Assembly: GCA_020635435.1 (NCBI GenBank)
Contig: JACJZU010000005.1
Coordinates: forward strand, 1-64,000
Direction: 5' to 3'
Source: Flavobacteriales bacterium
GTDB taxonomy: Bacteria > Bacteroidota > Bacteroidia > NS11-12g > UBA9320
DNA: 64,000 nucleotides
The notes under the pieces are model-generated. The model was not told where the DNA came from. It saw nothing but the letters and a program-made list of their open reading frames with translations, and did not search any database. The translations under genes were made by a program, and so were the position numbers. Positions within the stretch are counted from its first letter, which is position 1. The number at the start of each line of letters is the position of its first letter. Positions 28,263 through 37,218 of the stretch are shown here, in pieces.

Positions 28263-28673
28263 TCAGACATATTCAAAATGTATGTCTTGCACAATATCGG
28301 GATGAATACTTTTGGCAACCGGACAAGTGATGGCGGCCGTTTCCAGTATTTGTCTCTCTTTTTCTGAGAACCCTTTGTTTTCTATTTTCAGTTCAACCGA
28401 GATCCGGCTCACACGTCTGGGGTTTGAAGCCATTTCCTTCACAATGGAGGCATGTATTTTTCCCAACCCGATCTGATGGGTGTTTGCTGCAATTCCCATG
28501 AGCGTGATCATGCAGGTTCCCAGGGAGTTGGCCAGCATATCCGTGGGGGAGAAATAGGCACCTTTCCCATTATTATCGGGAGGTGCGTCGGTCACGATCT
28601 GTTCGCCCGAACGCAGATGGGTGGATCGCGTGCGGAGTTCGCCCAGGTATTCAATTTCTGATAGTATCGTCAT
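28263..28673 (-). CDS. OsmC-family peroxiredoxin-like protein
   Basis: 136 residues from ATG 28673 (MTILSEIEYLGELRTRSTH); a longer open frame to 28784 overlaps the divergent gene and lacks family similarity. Both redox cysteines are present: Cys54 in LGTCMITLMG and Cys117 in ITCPVAKS. FSPTDMLANS is the usual helix before the first cysteine. OsmC proteins reduce organic hydroperoxides in the cytoplasm. The OsmC/Ohr split cannot be settled by eye; the pattern fits the YhfA/OsmC branch. Confidence 0.93.
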   Translation of the reverse strand: MTILSEIEYLGELRTRSTHLRSGEQIVTDAPPDNNGKGAYFSPTDMLANSLGTCMITLMGIAANTHQIGLGKIHASIVKEMASNPRRVSRISVELKIENKGFSEKERQILETAAITCPVAKSIHPDIVQDIHFEYV

Positions 28674-28719
28674 ATTGAGCTGATTAGTGTTTGAACTGAG
28701 ATGAACTATGTGTAGTTTT

Positions 28720-29466
28720 ATGCGTTCAAAAGTAGCGTTGTTCCATTTGTTCCGACTTCTGATCCCGGCAATTTTTCTGCTCATCGCCCTGGATGCCGAT
28801 GCACAGTTCCGCGAAGTACCTTCCGAGCGAAGTATTTATGGCGGTGCCGTACTCCGCACGAACGGCTGGGGTGGACTCCTGGGCGTGAAGGGTCTGTTGG
28901 TGCCGGCCGATCAGAGTATTCAATTGGATCTGGTAACCCACCGTCATCCGAGGGAGATCAAGATCATCAATCCAAGTGTTCAGAATCCGAGGGCTTATGT
29001 GTTCGGCAAATTGTACCATACTGCCTTGCTGCGGTTGGACTGGGGCATTGAACGGGAACTGGTTCGCCGGAACGACTGGAACCGACTGGGGCTCACCGGC
29101 AGATTACAGGCCGGCCCTACATTTGGTATCCAGCGTCCCGTGTACCTTTCGATCTACAGACCCGGTGTGAACGACATGATCGGGATCATCCGCTCAGAGC
29201 GTTACGATCCGGATGTACATACCAGTCAGGATAATATTCTGGGTTATTCCGATAAGCGCAATGGTTGGGATGAATTGGAGTATCATGCAGGAATGAATGC
29301 ACAGATCTCCTTCGATCTGCAATGGACCGGCGATAATGGGGGCTTTAAATCCCTGCGGATCGGTGGGGCTGCCGATTATTTCCCCGGAGGTTTACCCATC
29401 ATGGCGCTCACAGAAAACCCCGATCTCAGCTTAACGCTCTTTCTCTCTCTCATTTGGGGATCATAA
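28720..29466 (+). CDS. Putative outer-membrane beta-barrel protein
   Basis: 248 residues from ATG 28720, with an alternative start 4 codons earlier. A signal peptide (LFRLLIPAIFLLIALDADAQF) is followed by alternating strands typical of small barrels (SIYGGAVLRTNGWGGLLGVKG) and an aromatic end (LTLFLSLIWGS). I do not recognise the family beyond that. The gene starts divergently from OsmC; the two 5' regions lie within about 50 bp of each other and so share a promoter region. Confidence 0.8.
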   Translation: MRSKVALFHLFRLLIPAIFLLIALDADAQFREVPSERSIYGGAVLRTNGWGGLLGVKGLLVPADQSIQLDLVTHRHPREIKIINPSVQNPRAYVFGKLYHTALLRLDWGIERELVRRNDWNRLGLTGRLQAGPTFGIQRPVYLSIYRPGVNDMIGIIRSERYDPDVHTSQDNILGYSDKRNGWDELEYHAGMNAQISFDLQWTGDNGGFKSLRIGGAADYFPGGLPIMALTENPDLSLTLFLSLIWGS

Positions 29467-29616
29467 TTTATCGAGCCACTTCTCAACGCGAAAACATCTA
29501 TCCTCAAAGCGTTGTTGTCTAGTTTCGGAAAGGGAATAAATTTGCAAGACTTCAGAAAGCTCATTTTCACTGCATTTGTGGCTTCTGTGGACTATGTGAC
29601 CCGTTGAATTTATATT
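29467..29616. other. Intergenic gap, 150 bp
   Basis: Holds no gene. No exact TAnnTTTG box is seen before the propeller gene; an AT-rich stretch (TTTATATTATG) runs into its start codon. Confidence 0.4.
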
Positions 29617-32316
29617 ATGAATAAACTATACGCATCTGTTTTAGCAATCGCTGTTGGCACAGCAGCTTATTTCCTCATGGGGAATTGCTGCGAATCGGAG
29701 TATCAACCCAGAACCGTGCAAACGGAACAAGCAGCTTCCGATGGGATCGAGGGGTATTACGAGTATTTGAACATGCTCAAACAAAATCCGGAAACGGGTT
29801 ATGTGAGTGGAGAAGATGTGGCCCTGGCCATCAAATCTGTTGAAAGGGCAAGCAAACAACTCAACAAAGCATCCTTCCCACTTCAGTGGCAGAATGTAGG
29901 ACCCGATAATATCGGTGGACGTACACGGGGCTTGTTGGTTGACCGTAACGACAATAACGTATTGTATGCCGCAATGGTGAGCGGTGGATTATTCAAATCC
30001 ACGAACAAAGGAGCAAGCTGGTATCCGGTGGACGATCAGATGTTGAATTTGAACACCAACTCGATCTGCCAAACGGTAAATGGAAATATTTATGTAGGTA
30101 CGGGAGAGAATTTCGCTTCTTCTGCCGGCTGGGAATTCGGCACACCCGGTTTCCCCGGTAACGGTATCTACATCAGTCAGGATGGAGGCCAATCCCTGAG
30201 TCATCTGCCAACCACCGCTGCATTCACCTATGTGAACCGCCTGGCTGCTCACCCCACTCAGAATTGGGTTTTTGCTGCAACCAATGTTGGTTTGAGATAC
30301 ACAGACGATGAAGGGAAAACCTGGAAATCGCTGCGTCCGGGTTTCTGCTCTGAAGTTATCATCGACAAGAATGGTAACATCTTCACCATCATCGCAAACC
30401 GCGTTTTCCGCTCCACGGATCCAACGAATGAGAGCAGTTATACAGAGGTTTCAGGTGTAGGTGTAGGTTCACGTGCAGTACTTGCCGTGGCTGAAAGTGA
30501 TCCGAATTATGTGTATGCAGTGGTTACCGGTACGATCACTATTGCTGCACCAACAGGCAATATCACGGTTGGATCCGGTTTGAGAGGAATTTACCAAAGT
30601 AAGGACAATGGCGTCACTTTCGATCAGATCGTGGGCCAGGGGAATACTTACTTCTCTCCCTTTACTCACCTCGATCTGGGTTCTTCGCAAGGTACCTATG
30701 ACCTGTGCGCAGCTGTTCATCCACAAAATCCGGAACGCCTCTTCATTGGAGGTATTGAGTGGGCAGAATGGACACCTCAATTAGGTCCGCGTATCGTGGG
30801 TAATACGTTCGATCACCCTTCAAATCCTATAGGTATTCACCCCGACAAGCACTGCATTACATTCGATACAAAATCGAATCCGATCATTATGTACATCGGT
30901 CACGATGGTGGTATCACCAAATCTACCAATGCCGCGCTCGATCGTTACGCGACCATCAACAACGGATTCCAAACCACACAATTCTACGGTATAGCTGCCG
31001 ACCAAAACGGAGCTGTTCTCGGAGGTACTCAGGATAACCGAACCATTTACATCAATGGAAAGGGAAGTAATCCTGAATCCGGTGTATTTGTATCAAGTGG
31101 CGACGGATTCAAGTGTGAGATCTCTGAACTGAATTCTGACGTGTTGTTCTTCCAAAGTCAGTACGGAGGACTTTTGCGTTCTCTGAATGCCGGTGGTAGC
31201 GGTGGAAGGATGTGGGACAGCCGCATCAATGCCTCCTTCTTCGATCCGGACGATCCGGATAATGCGAGCGACCGCGTTCAGGCCAACCGTATATTCAATA
31301 CCCCAATTCGCTTGTGGGAGAATACGGAGACCGGAGAGAACCGACTGTTCTTTGCGCTGGATAACGAGGTTTGGATGGCCAATGACGCCGTAAATGCGCC
31401 AAACCCGATCTGGTATCGAGTTGCCCAAACGGGATTCAGCCCACACGTTTTCGAAGTTACCCCTGATGGTAATACCCTATTCGTTGCTTCTGCAAATACC
31501 AATATTCTTCGTATCGATGGTTTGAACAAACCCGTATGGGATACGATCGGTCAACTGAAAACTGCCGATAAAATTTCCGACAGCCTCAGTTTCACTGTTA
31601 TCAACAATGGTATTCCGGGTGGTAGAAATATTACGGATATCGAAGTGGATGTAAATAATCCGGATCGGGTGATCGTAACCCTCGGAAATTACACTTCGGC
31701 CAACCACGTCTATATGTCCCAAAACGCTTTGAGCGACAACGTAACCTGGACCAGCATCGATGGTGCACTGCCCGGTATCCCTGTTTACGATGCAGAGATC
31801 AGTTGGGAGAATCCCGCCCATATCATTCTCGGTACCGAATTCGGTATCTGGAGCACGCAAAATGGAACGGCAGCCACTCCTACCTGGACCGAGAACAACG
31901 ACGGTTTCCCGCGTGTACCGGTATTCGAGATGCGTCAACAGGAAACCCGCCGCGAAACCTGGCGTACGGGTCCTACCCTCTACGCAGGAACACACGGACG
32001 TGGTATCTTTAAAACAGCAAATCTGCTTACATCCGTAAGAACTCCTGAAAAAGCAGCTATTATTGCTGTAAAAGCCTATCCGAACCCAACTTCCGACGAT
32101 CTGAACCTGAGCATTCCGGTTTTGAAACCCGATCAATTGACCATTGACGTGGTGAACCTGCAGGGACAGACCTTGATCCGAAAAGAAGTGAACGCAACGG
32201 CGTCGCAGAATTTCCAATTGAAACTGGATGTGGCAAACCTCAGTGCAGGAACATACTTTGTGAGCATCCGCGGCAAACACCACGAAGCTTCAACCCGATT
32301 CGTTCGCTCGAATTGA
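29617..32316 (+). CDS. Secreted BNR/Vps10-like beta-propeller with T9SS type A sorting domain
   Basis: 899 residues. A signal sequence (YASVLAIAVGTAAYFLMGN) leads to a long region of glycosidase-like propeller repeats: VLYAAMVSGGLFKSTNKGASW, IYQSKDNGVTFDQI, YTDDEGKTW, MYIGHDGGITKSTNAA and IILGTEFGIWSTQNG. The last 80 residues are the type A sorting domain (KAYPNPTSDDLNLSI, VVNLQGQTLIRKEV, LSAGTYFVSI), which sends the protein through type IX secretion to the surface. No catalytic residues can be assigned; binding or degradation of extracellular polymers is possible. Confidence 0.93.
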   Translation: MNKLYASVLAIAVGTAAYFLMGNCCESEYQPRTVQTEQAASDGIEGYYEYLNMLKQNPETGYVSGEDVALAIKSVERASKQLNKASFPLQWQNVGPDNIGGRTRGLLVDRNDNNVLYAAMVSGGLFKSTNKGASWYPVDDQMLNLNTNSICQTVNGNIYVGTGENFASSAGWEFGTPGFPGNGIYISQDGGQSLSHLPTTAAFTYVNRLAAHPTQNWVFAATNVGLRYTDDEGKTWKSLRPGFCSEVIIDKNGNIFTIIANRVFRSTDPTNESSYTEVSGVGVGSRAVLAVAESDPNYVYAVVTGTITIAAPTGNITVGSGLRGIYQSKDNGVTFDQIVGQGNTYFSPFTHLDLGSSQGTYDLCAAVHPQNPERLFIGGIEWAEWTPQLGPRIVGNTFDHPSNPIGIHPDKHCITFDTKSNPIIMYIGHDGGITKSTNAALDRYATINNGFQTTQFYGIAADQNGAVLGGTQDNRTIYINGKGSNPESGVFVSSGDGFKCEISELNSDVLFFQSQYGGLLRSLNAGGSGGRMWDSRINASFFDPDDPDNASDRVQANRIFNTPIRLWENTETGENRLFFALDNEVWMANDAVNAPNPIWYRVAQTGFSPHVFEVTPDGNTLFVASANTNILRIDGLNKPVWDTIGQLKTADKISDSLSFTVINNGIPGGRNITDIEVDVNNPDRVIVTLGNYTSANHVYMSQNALSDNVTWTSIDGALPGIPVYDAEISWENPAHIILGTEFGIWSTQNGTAATPTWTENNDGFPRVPVFEMRQQETRRETWRTGPTLYAGTHGRGIFKTANLLTSVRTPEKAAIIAVKAYPNPTSDDLNLSIPVLKPDQLTIDVVNLQGQTLIRKEVNATASQNFQLKLDVANLSAGTYFVSIRGKHHEASTRFVRSN

Positions 32317-33017
32317 TGAAACTCACAAATTTTGAATACAAAGGTCCGCCGGCAATCCGACGGACCTTTTTGTTTTACCTCAAATACCTGCTCTCCTTCA
32401 TATGGCCGGTACGCGTTGAAAAAGTTATCGCTTCAAATGGGAATGCGCTCAACCTGGTATTCGAATACGGCAGGTTGGTGGTAAATACTGGTGAAGCAAA
32501 TTATTCATACGGGAACCTGCAGCGTGCCTTTGAAGGGGTTTTCAGGGAACTCGCTCTCCCTTGGGAGCAAATAGAAAATATCCTCATACTGGGGTTCGGA
32601 TCGGGTAGTGTTGCGCAAAGCATACGTAAATCCTACTCCCAAAAAGCGAATCTGGTTGGTGTTGAACGCGATGCCACACTTATTCGCTGGTACCGAACCT
32701 ATTTTCCGGATACAGGTGCGCACATTTTTGAAAGCGATGCGCATCACTTCGTTCAAAATTGCCAGTCAACTTTTGATCTTATTGTTGTCGATCTTTTTGA
32801 GGGATTGGATGTTCCTGATCAATTCAGAGGTCGGGATTTCCTATTATCCTGCAAGTCGCTGCTCGCTCCAAGAGGCAAATTACTGTACAATTTCGTGAAA
32901 GAACAGCCCAAACATGAAGCACAATATGCAGACCTACTCGATGCGTTTGGCAAAACCTTCAAATCGGTACGCATCCTCACGCAAATGGATATAAACCGAA
33001 TATTTCTAGCCGAATAG
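32316..33017 (+). CDS. Spermidine-synthase-like methyltransferase-fold protein
   Basis: 233 residues from ATG 32316, whose A is the last base of the upstream stop (TGATG), so translation is coupled. Rossmann motifs ILILGFGSGSVAQ (about 90-102) and VGVERDATLIRWY are present, then FDLIVVDLFEGLDVPDQF, as in spermidine synthases and related SAM-binding proteins. The aminopropyltransferase gatekeeper loop is not clear, so the substrate is unknown. It ends inside the first of two terminator hairpins. Confidence 0.8.
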   Translation: MKLTNFEYKGPPAIRRTFLFYLKYLLSFIWPVRVEKVIASNGNALNLVFEYGRLVVNTGEANYSYGNLQRAFEGVFRELALPWEQIENILILGFGSGSVAQSIRKSYSQKANLVGVERDATLIRWYRTYFPDTGAHIFESDAHHFVQNCQSTFDLIVVDLFEGLDVPDQFRGRDFLLSCKSLLAPRGKLLYNFVKEQPKHEAQYADLLDAFGKTFKSVRILTQMDINRIFLAE

Positions 33018-33036
33018 CGCCATTATGGCGCTTTTT
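33016..33036 (+). terminator. Hairpin terminator 1
   Basis: AGCGCCA / TGGCGCT with loop TTA and a T run; the stem overlaps the stop codon of the upstream gene. Confidence 0.85.
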
Positions 33037-33058
33037 CGCAGCCTATTATTCCACTTAT

Positions 33059-33079
33059 GCGTCATTATGGCGCTTTTTT
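33059..33079 (+). terminator. Hairpin terminator 2
   Basis: GCGTCA / TGGCGC with one G-T wobble, the same TTA loop and TTTTTT. It is a near copy of terminator 1, 43 bp downstream. Confidence 0.7.
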
Positions 33080-33125
33080 ACTTGATTTCGGTGATGGAAT
33101 ATGCTTTGAAATAGGATGAGAAAAA

Positions 33126-33575
33126 ATGTCAATCATGCAAATCACAAAGTACAAACCGAATCAGAATTTTAGAGATGTGTTCTTCCCAAAGGGTTTCAAC
33201 ACCTTGTTCAATGAACTTTGGAACGATGAAGCACTTCAATCCTCCGTGAATTTCTTCCGTCCAAGTGTCGACATTATGGAAACTGAGCATCAGTTCGAGA
33301 TCCATCTGTCTATACCCGGCTTGAAGAAGGAGGAGATCAAGATCGATCTCAAGAACGATGTGCTCACCATAAGCGGGGAACGCAAGCAGAAAGAGGAGAA
33401 GAAAGATGCGAAATATCTTGTGGGCGAGATCCGTTATGGCAAGTTCTCCCGCACCTTCCATCTTCCCGACAACGTGAACCGCGACCAGATTGAAGCCGCC
33501 TTCAACGATGGAATTCTGGAAGTTGTGATACCCAAAGCTGAAGAAGAAAAGCCAAAGGCGATCAGCATAAAATAA
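33126..33575 (+). CDS. Hsp20/alpha-crystallin small heat-shock protein
   Basis: 149 residues. The alpha-crystallin domain spans about 40-140: FRPSVDIMETEHQFEIHL, SIPGLKKEEIKIDLKNDVLTI and GKFSRTFHLPDNVNRDQI, ending in AFNDGILEVVIPK and an IxI-type tail (AISIK). It holds unfolding proteins in the cytoplasm. The start may be MSIMQ (33126) or the ATG three codons later. A TTG about 18 bases before TATGCTTTG upstream could be the promoter. A hairpin terminator follows. Confidence 0.95.
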   Translation: MSIMQITKYKPNQNFRDVFFPKGFNTLFNELWNDEALQSSVNFFRPSVDIMETEHQFEIHLSIPGLKKEEIKIDLKNDVLTISGERKQKEEKKDAKYLVGEIRYGKFSRTFHLPDNVNRDQIEAAFNDGILEVVIPKAEEEKPKAISIK

Positions 33576-33600
33576 ATCTGATCAAACGGAGCCGTATACT

Positions 33601-33628
33601 AAAGGTCGGATGGAAGTCCGGCCTTTTT
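33601..33628 (+). terminator. Hairpin terminator after the Hsp20 gene
   Basis: AAAGGTCGGA pairs with TCCGGCCTTT (one wobble), followed by a T run. Confidence 0.8.
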
Positions 33629-33693
33629 CGTTTCTGGACGGGGCTTGGGGTCAAACCTTTTCAACACTCCATTTGTAATCCATAGGGCCTTCT

Positions 33694-33701
33694 TATTTTC
33701 G
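33694..33701 (+). promoter_or_regulatory. Promoter: TTTG, 18 bases, TATTTTCG
   Basis: A TTTG at 33672-33675 and TATTTTCG (7 of 8) at 33694-33701 are spaced by 18 bases, as expected for a Bacteroidota sigma promoter. ATG follows after only 4 bases. Confidence 0.55.
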
Positions 33702-33705
33702 GATC

Positions 33706-34332
33706 ATGCATAAACATCTCCGCAATTTGCTGGAAAATGGCGAAGATGATCGTCTGGATTACAAGCAGAGCATAAGCGATGCCGGTAAGATCGCAAAAAC
33801 GCTTTCGGCATTTGCGAATCACAAAGGCGGTCGGCTCCTGGTCGGTGTTCGCGACAATCGAACTATTTGTGGTATTCGAAGTGAAGAAGAAAAGTATATG
33901 CTCGATCTGGCTGCCAAATTCTATTGCAAGCCAATTGTCGATCTGGAGATACGGGAATGGAATGTGGGAGGTTTGATCGTTTTGGAATGCATAGTACCGG
34001 AAGGAACAGACAAGCCTTACTATGCGAAAGGAGAAGACGGGAAATGGTGGGTTTATGTGCGCGTGAATGATAAGAGTTTACTGGCCAGTAAGATCGTGGT
34101 AGACGTACTGCGCCGACAGTCTTCCGACCACGGCACGATGATCCAATATACGAGCAAGGAAAAGGCCCTGCTCGATTATTTGTCCAACCATGAGCGCATC
34201 ACCCTTCAGGAGTTCAGGCACATGTTGAATATCTCGCGCTGGAGGGCCTCGAAGATCCTTGTGAACCTGATCAGTGCAGGAGTGATCCGTTCGCATACTA
34301 CCGAAAAAACCGAATTTTATACACTCGTTTAG
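33706..34332 (+). CDS. AlbA_2/Schlafen-type ATP-binding protein with winged helix
   Basis: 208 residues. The N-terminal AlbA_2 (Schlafen AAA_4) domain fills about 10-125: LDYKQSISDAGKIAKTLSAFANHKGGRLLVGV is split here as DYKQSIS and AFANHKGGRLLVGVRDN, then WWVYVRVNDKSLLAS. A C-terminal winged-helix segment (about 145-208, ITLQEFRHMLNISRWRASKI) suggests DNA binding. These proteins are usually regulators or defence-linked; the role here is not clear. It is a stand-alone gene 32 bp upstream of purQ. Confidence 0.85.
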   Translation: MHKHLRNLLENGEDDRLDYKQSISDAGKIAKTLSAFANHKGGRLLVGVRDNRTICGIRSEEEKYMLDLAAKFYCKPIVDLEIREWNVGGLIVLECIVPEGTDKPYYAKGEDGKWWVYVRVNDKSLLASKIVVDVLRRQSSDHGTMIQYTSKEKALLDYLSNHERITLQEFRHMLNISRWRASKILVNLISAGVIRSHTTEKTEFYTLV

Positions 34333-34352
34333 GCAAGGGCGCAACGGGTATG

Positions 34353-34360
34353 TAACTTTG
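34353..34360 (+). promoter_or_regulatory. TAnnTTTG box 4 bases before the purQ start
   Basis: TAACTTTG is an exact -7 consensus and is followed by CACC and ATG 34365. The mRNA would start at or beside the start codon. Confidence 0.55.
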
Positions 34361-34364
34361 CACC

Positions 34365-35063
34365 ATGAAATTTGGGGTTGTCATTTTTCCTGGATCGAAT
34401 TGCGATCAGGATCTCATTCGAACTTTGGCCCGAACAACTGGTCAGGAAGTAGTTGAACTTTGGCATCGGGATACCGATCTGAAGGGTTGCGATTTCATAT
34501 TCCTGCCCGGGGGATTTTCCTACGGCGACTACCTGCGCAGTGGCGCTATTGCCAAATTGAGCCCGATCATGGGTTCCGTAATTGCGTTCGCAGAAAAAGG
34601 TGGTACGGTTATGGGAATTTGCAACGGCTTTCAGATCCTTTGCGAAACGGGATTGCTGCCGGGTGCTTTACTTCGTAACCGGGATCAACTCTTTATGTGC
34701 CAGAATCAATTTGTTCGAACCGAAACTACCGACACCCTCATCACACAGAAAGCTGACGAAGGTGCCGTATACAATTTCCCTATCGCCCATGCCGAAGGTC
34801 GCTATTACGCGGATGAAGCCACCTTAAAAAGCCTGGAGGCCGGTGATCAGATCCTGTTCCGCTATTGCGACGCCAATGGTACGGTAAACGATGCCAACAA
34901 CCCGAATGGCTCTGAAAACAATATTGCCGGCATTTGCAATGCGGGCAGAAACGTGTTTGGAATGATGCCGCACCCCGAGCGTGGTGCGGATCCTTTGCTC
35001 GGTAATACCGACGGACTTGTGATCTTCGAAAGCATTATGGCAAGTATGGCTTTGAACGTATAG
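34365..35063 (+). CDS. purQ: Phosphoribosylformylglycinamidine synthase, glutaminase subunit
   Basis: 232 residues, complete. PurQ releases ammonia from glutamine for PurL at the fourth step of purine synthesis. The nucleophile is Cys86 in GICNGFQ, with His203 and Glu205 in MPHPER; FPGSNCDQD and LPGGFSYGDYLRSGAIAK are family signatures. The separate PurQ form implies that PurL and PurS lie elsewhere. The gene ends 5 bp before an unrelated membrane-barrel gene. Confidence 0.97.
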   Translation: MKFGVVIFPGSNCDQDLIRTLARTTGQEVVELWHRDTDLKGCDFIFLPGGFSYGDYLRSGAIAKLSPIMGSVIAFAEKGGTVMGICNGFQILCETGLLPGALLRNRDQLFMCQNQFVRTETTDTLITQKADEGAVYNFPIAHAEGRYYADEATLKSLEAGDQILFRYCDANGTVNDANNPNGSENNIAGICNAGRNVFGMMPHPERGADPLLGNTDGLVIFESIMASMALNV

Positions 35064-35068
35064 TTCCA

Positions 35069-35911
35069 TTGAGGGCCCCTTTCCATATAGCCGTATTCAC
35101 TCTATGCATTCTTCAAAGCGCAATTGTCTTTGGGCAGCGACGTTTTACCACAAATCCGCTTGAACTGTGGGCTTATACCGGTCCGGCAACTTTTTCCGGC
35201 GATGTGCCGAGCGGCATGTTCCAAAGTGCCAAGAAATTCAGCGATTGGGAAGTTTCCAATGCCAATTTCTGTTTGGGTGGAGGCATTCATTACCGCTTTG
35301 CCCGTCAATGGGAAACCAAGCAAACGGTAACCCTGCTTCAATTCGCCGGCAGCGACCGCTGGTTTAAAAACACCGCATACCGCGAACGCAATCTGAGCTT
35401 CCGTACACGCGCCGCGGAATGGTCGTCGCTGTTGGTGTGGTCGCCCGTACATTGGGATGTACAGGGTCGCAACAGGCATCACCACCTGTATACCGGCCTC
35501 GGCTGGACCGTCTTGTTCTTCAGTCCACAGGCCGAGCTGAACGGCACGTACCATAAATTGCGCCCTTTAGGTACCGAAGGTCAAGGGTTGGAGATCGGGA
35601 AGGACTCTTACGGCAAAAGCAGTTTGAATACTGCCTTCGTAACCGGTTATCGCTACAAGCTCAACCGACAGTATGTAATCGGAGTGGAACTGAATTTACG
35701 CAAATCGTTCAGCGATTATCTGGACGATGTAAGCGGTACCTATACCGATAATAACACCCTCCGCGAAAAAAGAGGCGACGTAGCGGCCGATCTGGCCGAT
35801 CGGAATCTGAGTGGGCAACCCAAGGCTGAGGGCAGTTCCAGAGGCAACCCCGGAGCGAAGGACAATTACGGCTATTTCCTATTCACTTTCGCTTGGTTCG
35901 TGGGAAGTTGA
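35069..35911 (+). CDS. Secreted beta-barrel-like protein
   Basis: 280 residues with a TTG start 5 bp after purQ (MRAPFHIAVFTLCILQSAIVFGQ is a good signal peptide). The mature part starts with NPLELWAYTGPATFSGDVP and continues with amphipathic strands ending in GYFLFTFAWFVGS, a typical barrel C-terminus. The ORF has no start other than TTG before the signal peptide. The family is not recognised. It abuts the convergent dehydrogenase gene without a spacer. Confidence 0.78.
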   Translation: MRAPFHIAVFTLCILQSAIVFGQRRFTTNPLELWAYTGPATFSGDVPSGMFQSAKKFSDWEVSNANFCLGGGIHYRFARQWETKQTVTLLQFAGSDRWFKNTAYRERNLSFRTRAAEWSSLLVWSPVHWDVQGRNRHHHLYTGLGWTVLFFSPQAELNGTYHKLRPLGTEGQGLEIGKDSYGKSSLNTAFVTGYRYKLNRQYVIGVELNLRKSFSDYLDDVSGTYTDNNTLREKRGDVAADLADRNLSGQPKAEGSSRGNPGAKDNYGYFLFTFAWFVGS

Positions 35912-37120
35912 TCAAGACCCGCTCACAAAATCCTTGAGGTAATTGTATTTCTCAGTCAGATGTCCATTTTCAGCAATTGTCGCCGCCTTGAGAACCCCAT
36001 CCGGATCCCCGTTAAAAAGTAGGGGCAACACGTCCTCTAACATACTCTTCCCAAAATCCGTACTCGCATCGGCCGGTAATTCTGCCGGAAGATTGGTAAC
36101 GGCCATTACATCAATGCACCCTTCCGTGTAAGGAGTTGTTTCACTCAAATTCACCGGATCCCACCCGATCACCGGATCCTGAATGGTAGTAGCCCGCAAG
36201 GTGATCGGTACCGAACCCTCCACATCGCAAGTAATGTCGGCGATCACTTTTACCCGAAACTCGGGTTTTGCGGTTTCTTCCTTTGTGAATAACGGTTCCA
36301 GTGTGTTCTCCCAATACATGCCGTTTATGAGCAGATCGGTCACTTTCAGGTATGGCTCCACGATACAGGTATAGGCGGCATGATTCGAGTAGAAATGTCT
36401 GCTGTCCCATTCTTCTGCGCCGTCTTTTCGGCGATATAAATAAGGATTTGTGAGTTGGGTGAATACCGGTTCGTTATAATCATTGCCGGACAGATATTCT
36501 TCCGGACTCAATTCCCGTATTCCCATGAAATTGAGCACTTCCAATGCCCCACCGGCCACTCGTCCGGAGCCCGTAAGTGTTATGCGAATCGCACCCGGAC
36601 GAATTTGGCTCAATGCACTTTTCAATTCCGAATAATCGCGGCATTCGTAGGCCGGTTTAAGGTGAAATACTCCGGTTTTCAGGCCCCAAGTGCGGAAACC
36701 ATTGTAAACCCCAACTATACCGGCCCACCGGCCAAAACCGAGAATACGTCCTCCTCCGGGCCATTCCAGACATTCGTAATCGATCAGTCGGATCTTCTTC
36801 TCCAATACCGCGCGCAGCAATGGTCTGTTATAAACCTGAAACTTATGGGTATGGCTGAAGAAGAAGTAGGATTTACCGGGGATCAGATCTGCCACGGGGA
36901 CCTCTTTCACACCGAGGAGCACGTCAAAATCCTCCGGAGAATGGATAATGGGAACTCCGGCATTTCGGTAAGCATCGTCGGAATACACCCGATCGCTGCA
37001 CGATTCGGCAGCTACCTGCACATTGGGATACATTTTGGCAAGTTGGGCCGCTTGTTGTGGATCGAGTGCAACCCGCAGATCGGCCGGTTGCTTCCGTTCG
37101 CGTATCAGGGCAATTTTCAT
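35912..37120 (-). CDS. Saccharopine dehydrogenase-like / alanine dehydrogenase-PNT family oxidoreductase
   Basis: 402 residues from ATG 37120 (MKIALIRERKQPADLRVAL). The N-terminal AlaDH/PNT domain has RVALDPQQAAQLAKMYP and LLGVKEVPVADLIPGKSYFFFSHTHK. A Rossmann motif ITLTGSGRVAGGALEVLN is at about 200-217. The C-terminal part (TCDVEGSVP, then DPVNLSETTPYTEG) fits the lysine-forming saccharopine dehydrogenases that Bacteroidota carry. The reaction would be NAD-dependent cleavage of saccharopine or a related amino-acid conversion; a second enzyme of lysine degradation is not in the window. Confidence 0.87.
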   Translation of the reverse strand: MKIALIRERKQPADLRVALDPQQAAQLAKMYPNVQVAAESCSDRVYSDDAYRNAGVPIIHSPEDFDVLLGVKEVPVADLIPGKSYFFFSHTHKFQVYNRPLLRAVLEKKIRLIDYECLEWPGGGRILGFGRWAGIVGVYNGFRTWGLKTGVFHLKPAYECRDYSELKSALSQIRPGAIRITLTGSGRVAGGALEVLNFMGIRELSPEEYLSGNDYNEPVFTQLTNPYLYRRKDGAEEWDSRHFYSNHAAYTCIVEPYLKVTDLLINGMYWENTLEPLFTKEETAKPEFRVKVIADITCDVEGSVPITLRATTIQDPVIGWDPVNLSETTPYTEGCIDVMAVTNLPAELPADASTDFGKSMLEDVLPLLFNGDPDGVLKAATIAENGHLTEKYNYLKDFVSGS

Positions 37121-37218
37121 GGTTTCGGTTTCAGGGCTCAAAGAAAGCAATTCACGCCCTAAATCCCGGCCTATCGCAATGCGTTTCGTTCACGATCAAG
37201 TGCTAGCGAGCAGCATTA

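Noticed and set aside
36455..37162. 235-residue plus-strand frame opposite the saccharopine-dehydrogenase-like gene
   Set aside because: The minus-strand frame has clear family motifs; the plus frame is only its complement.
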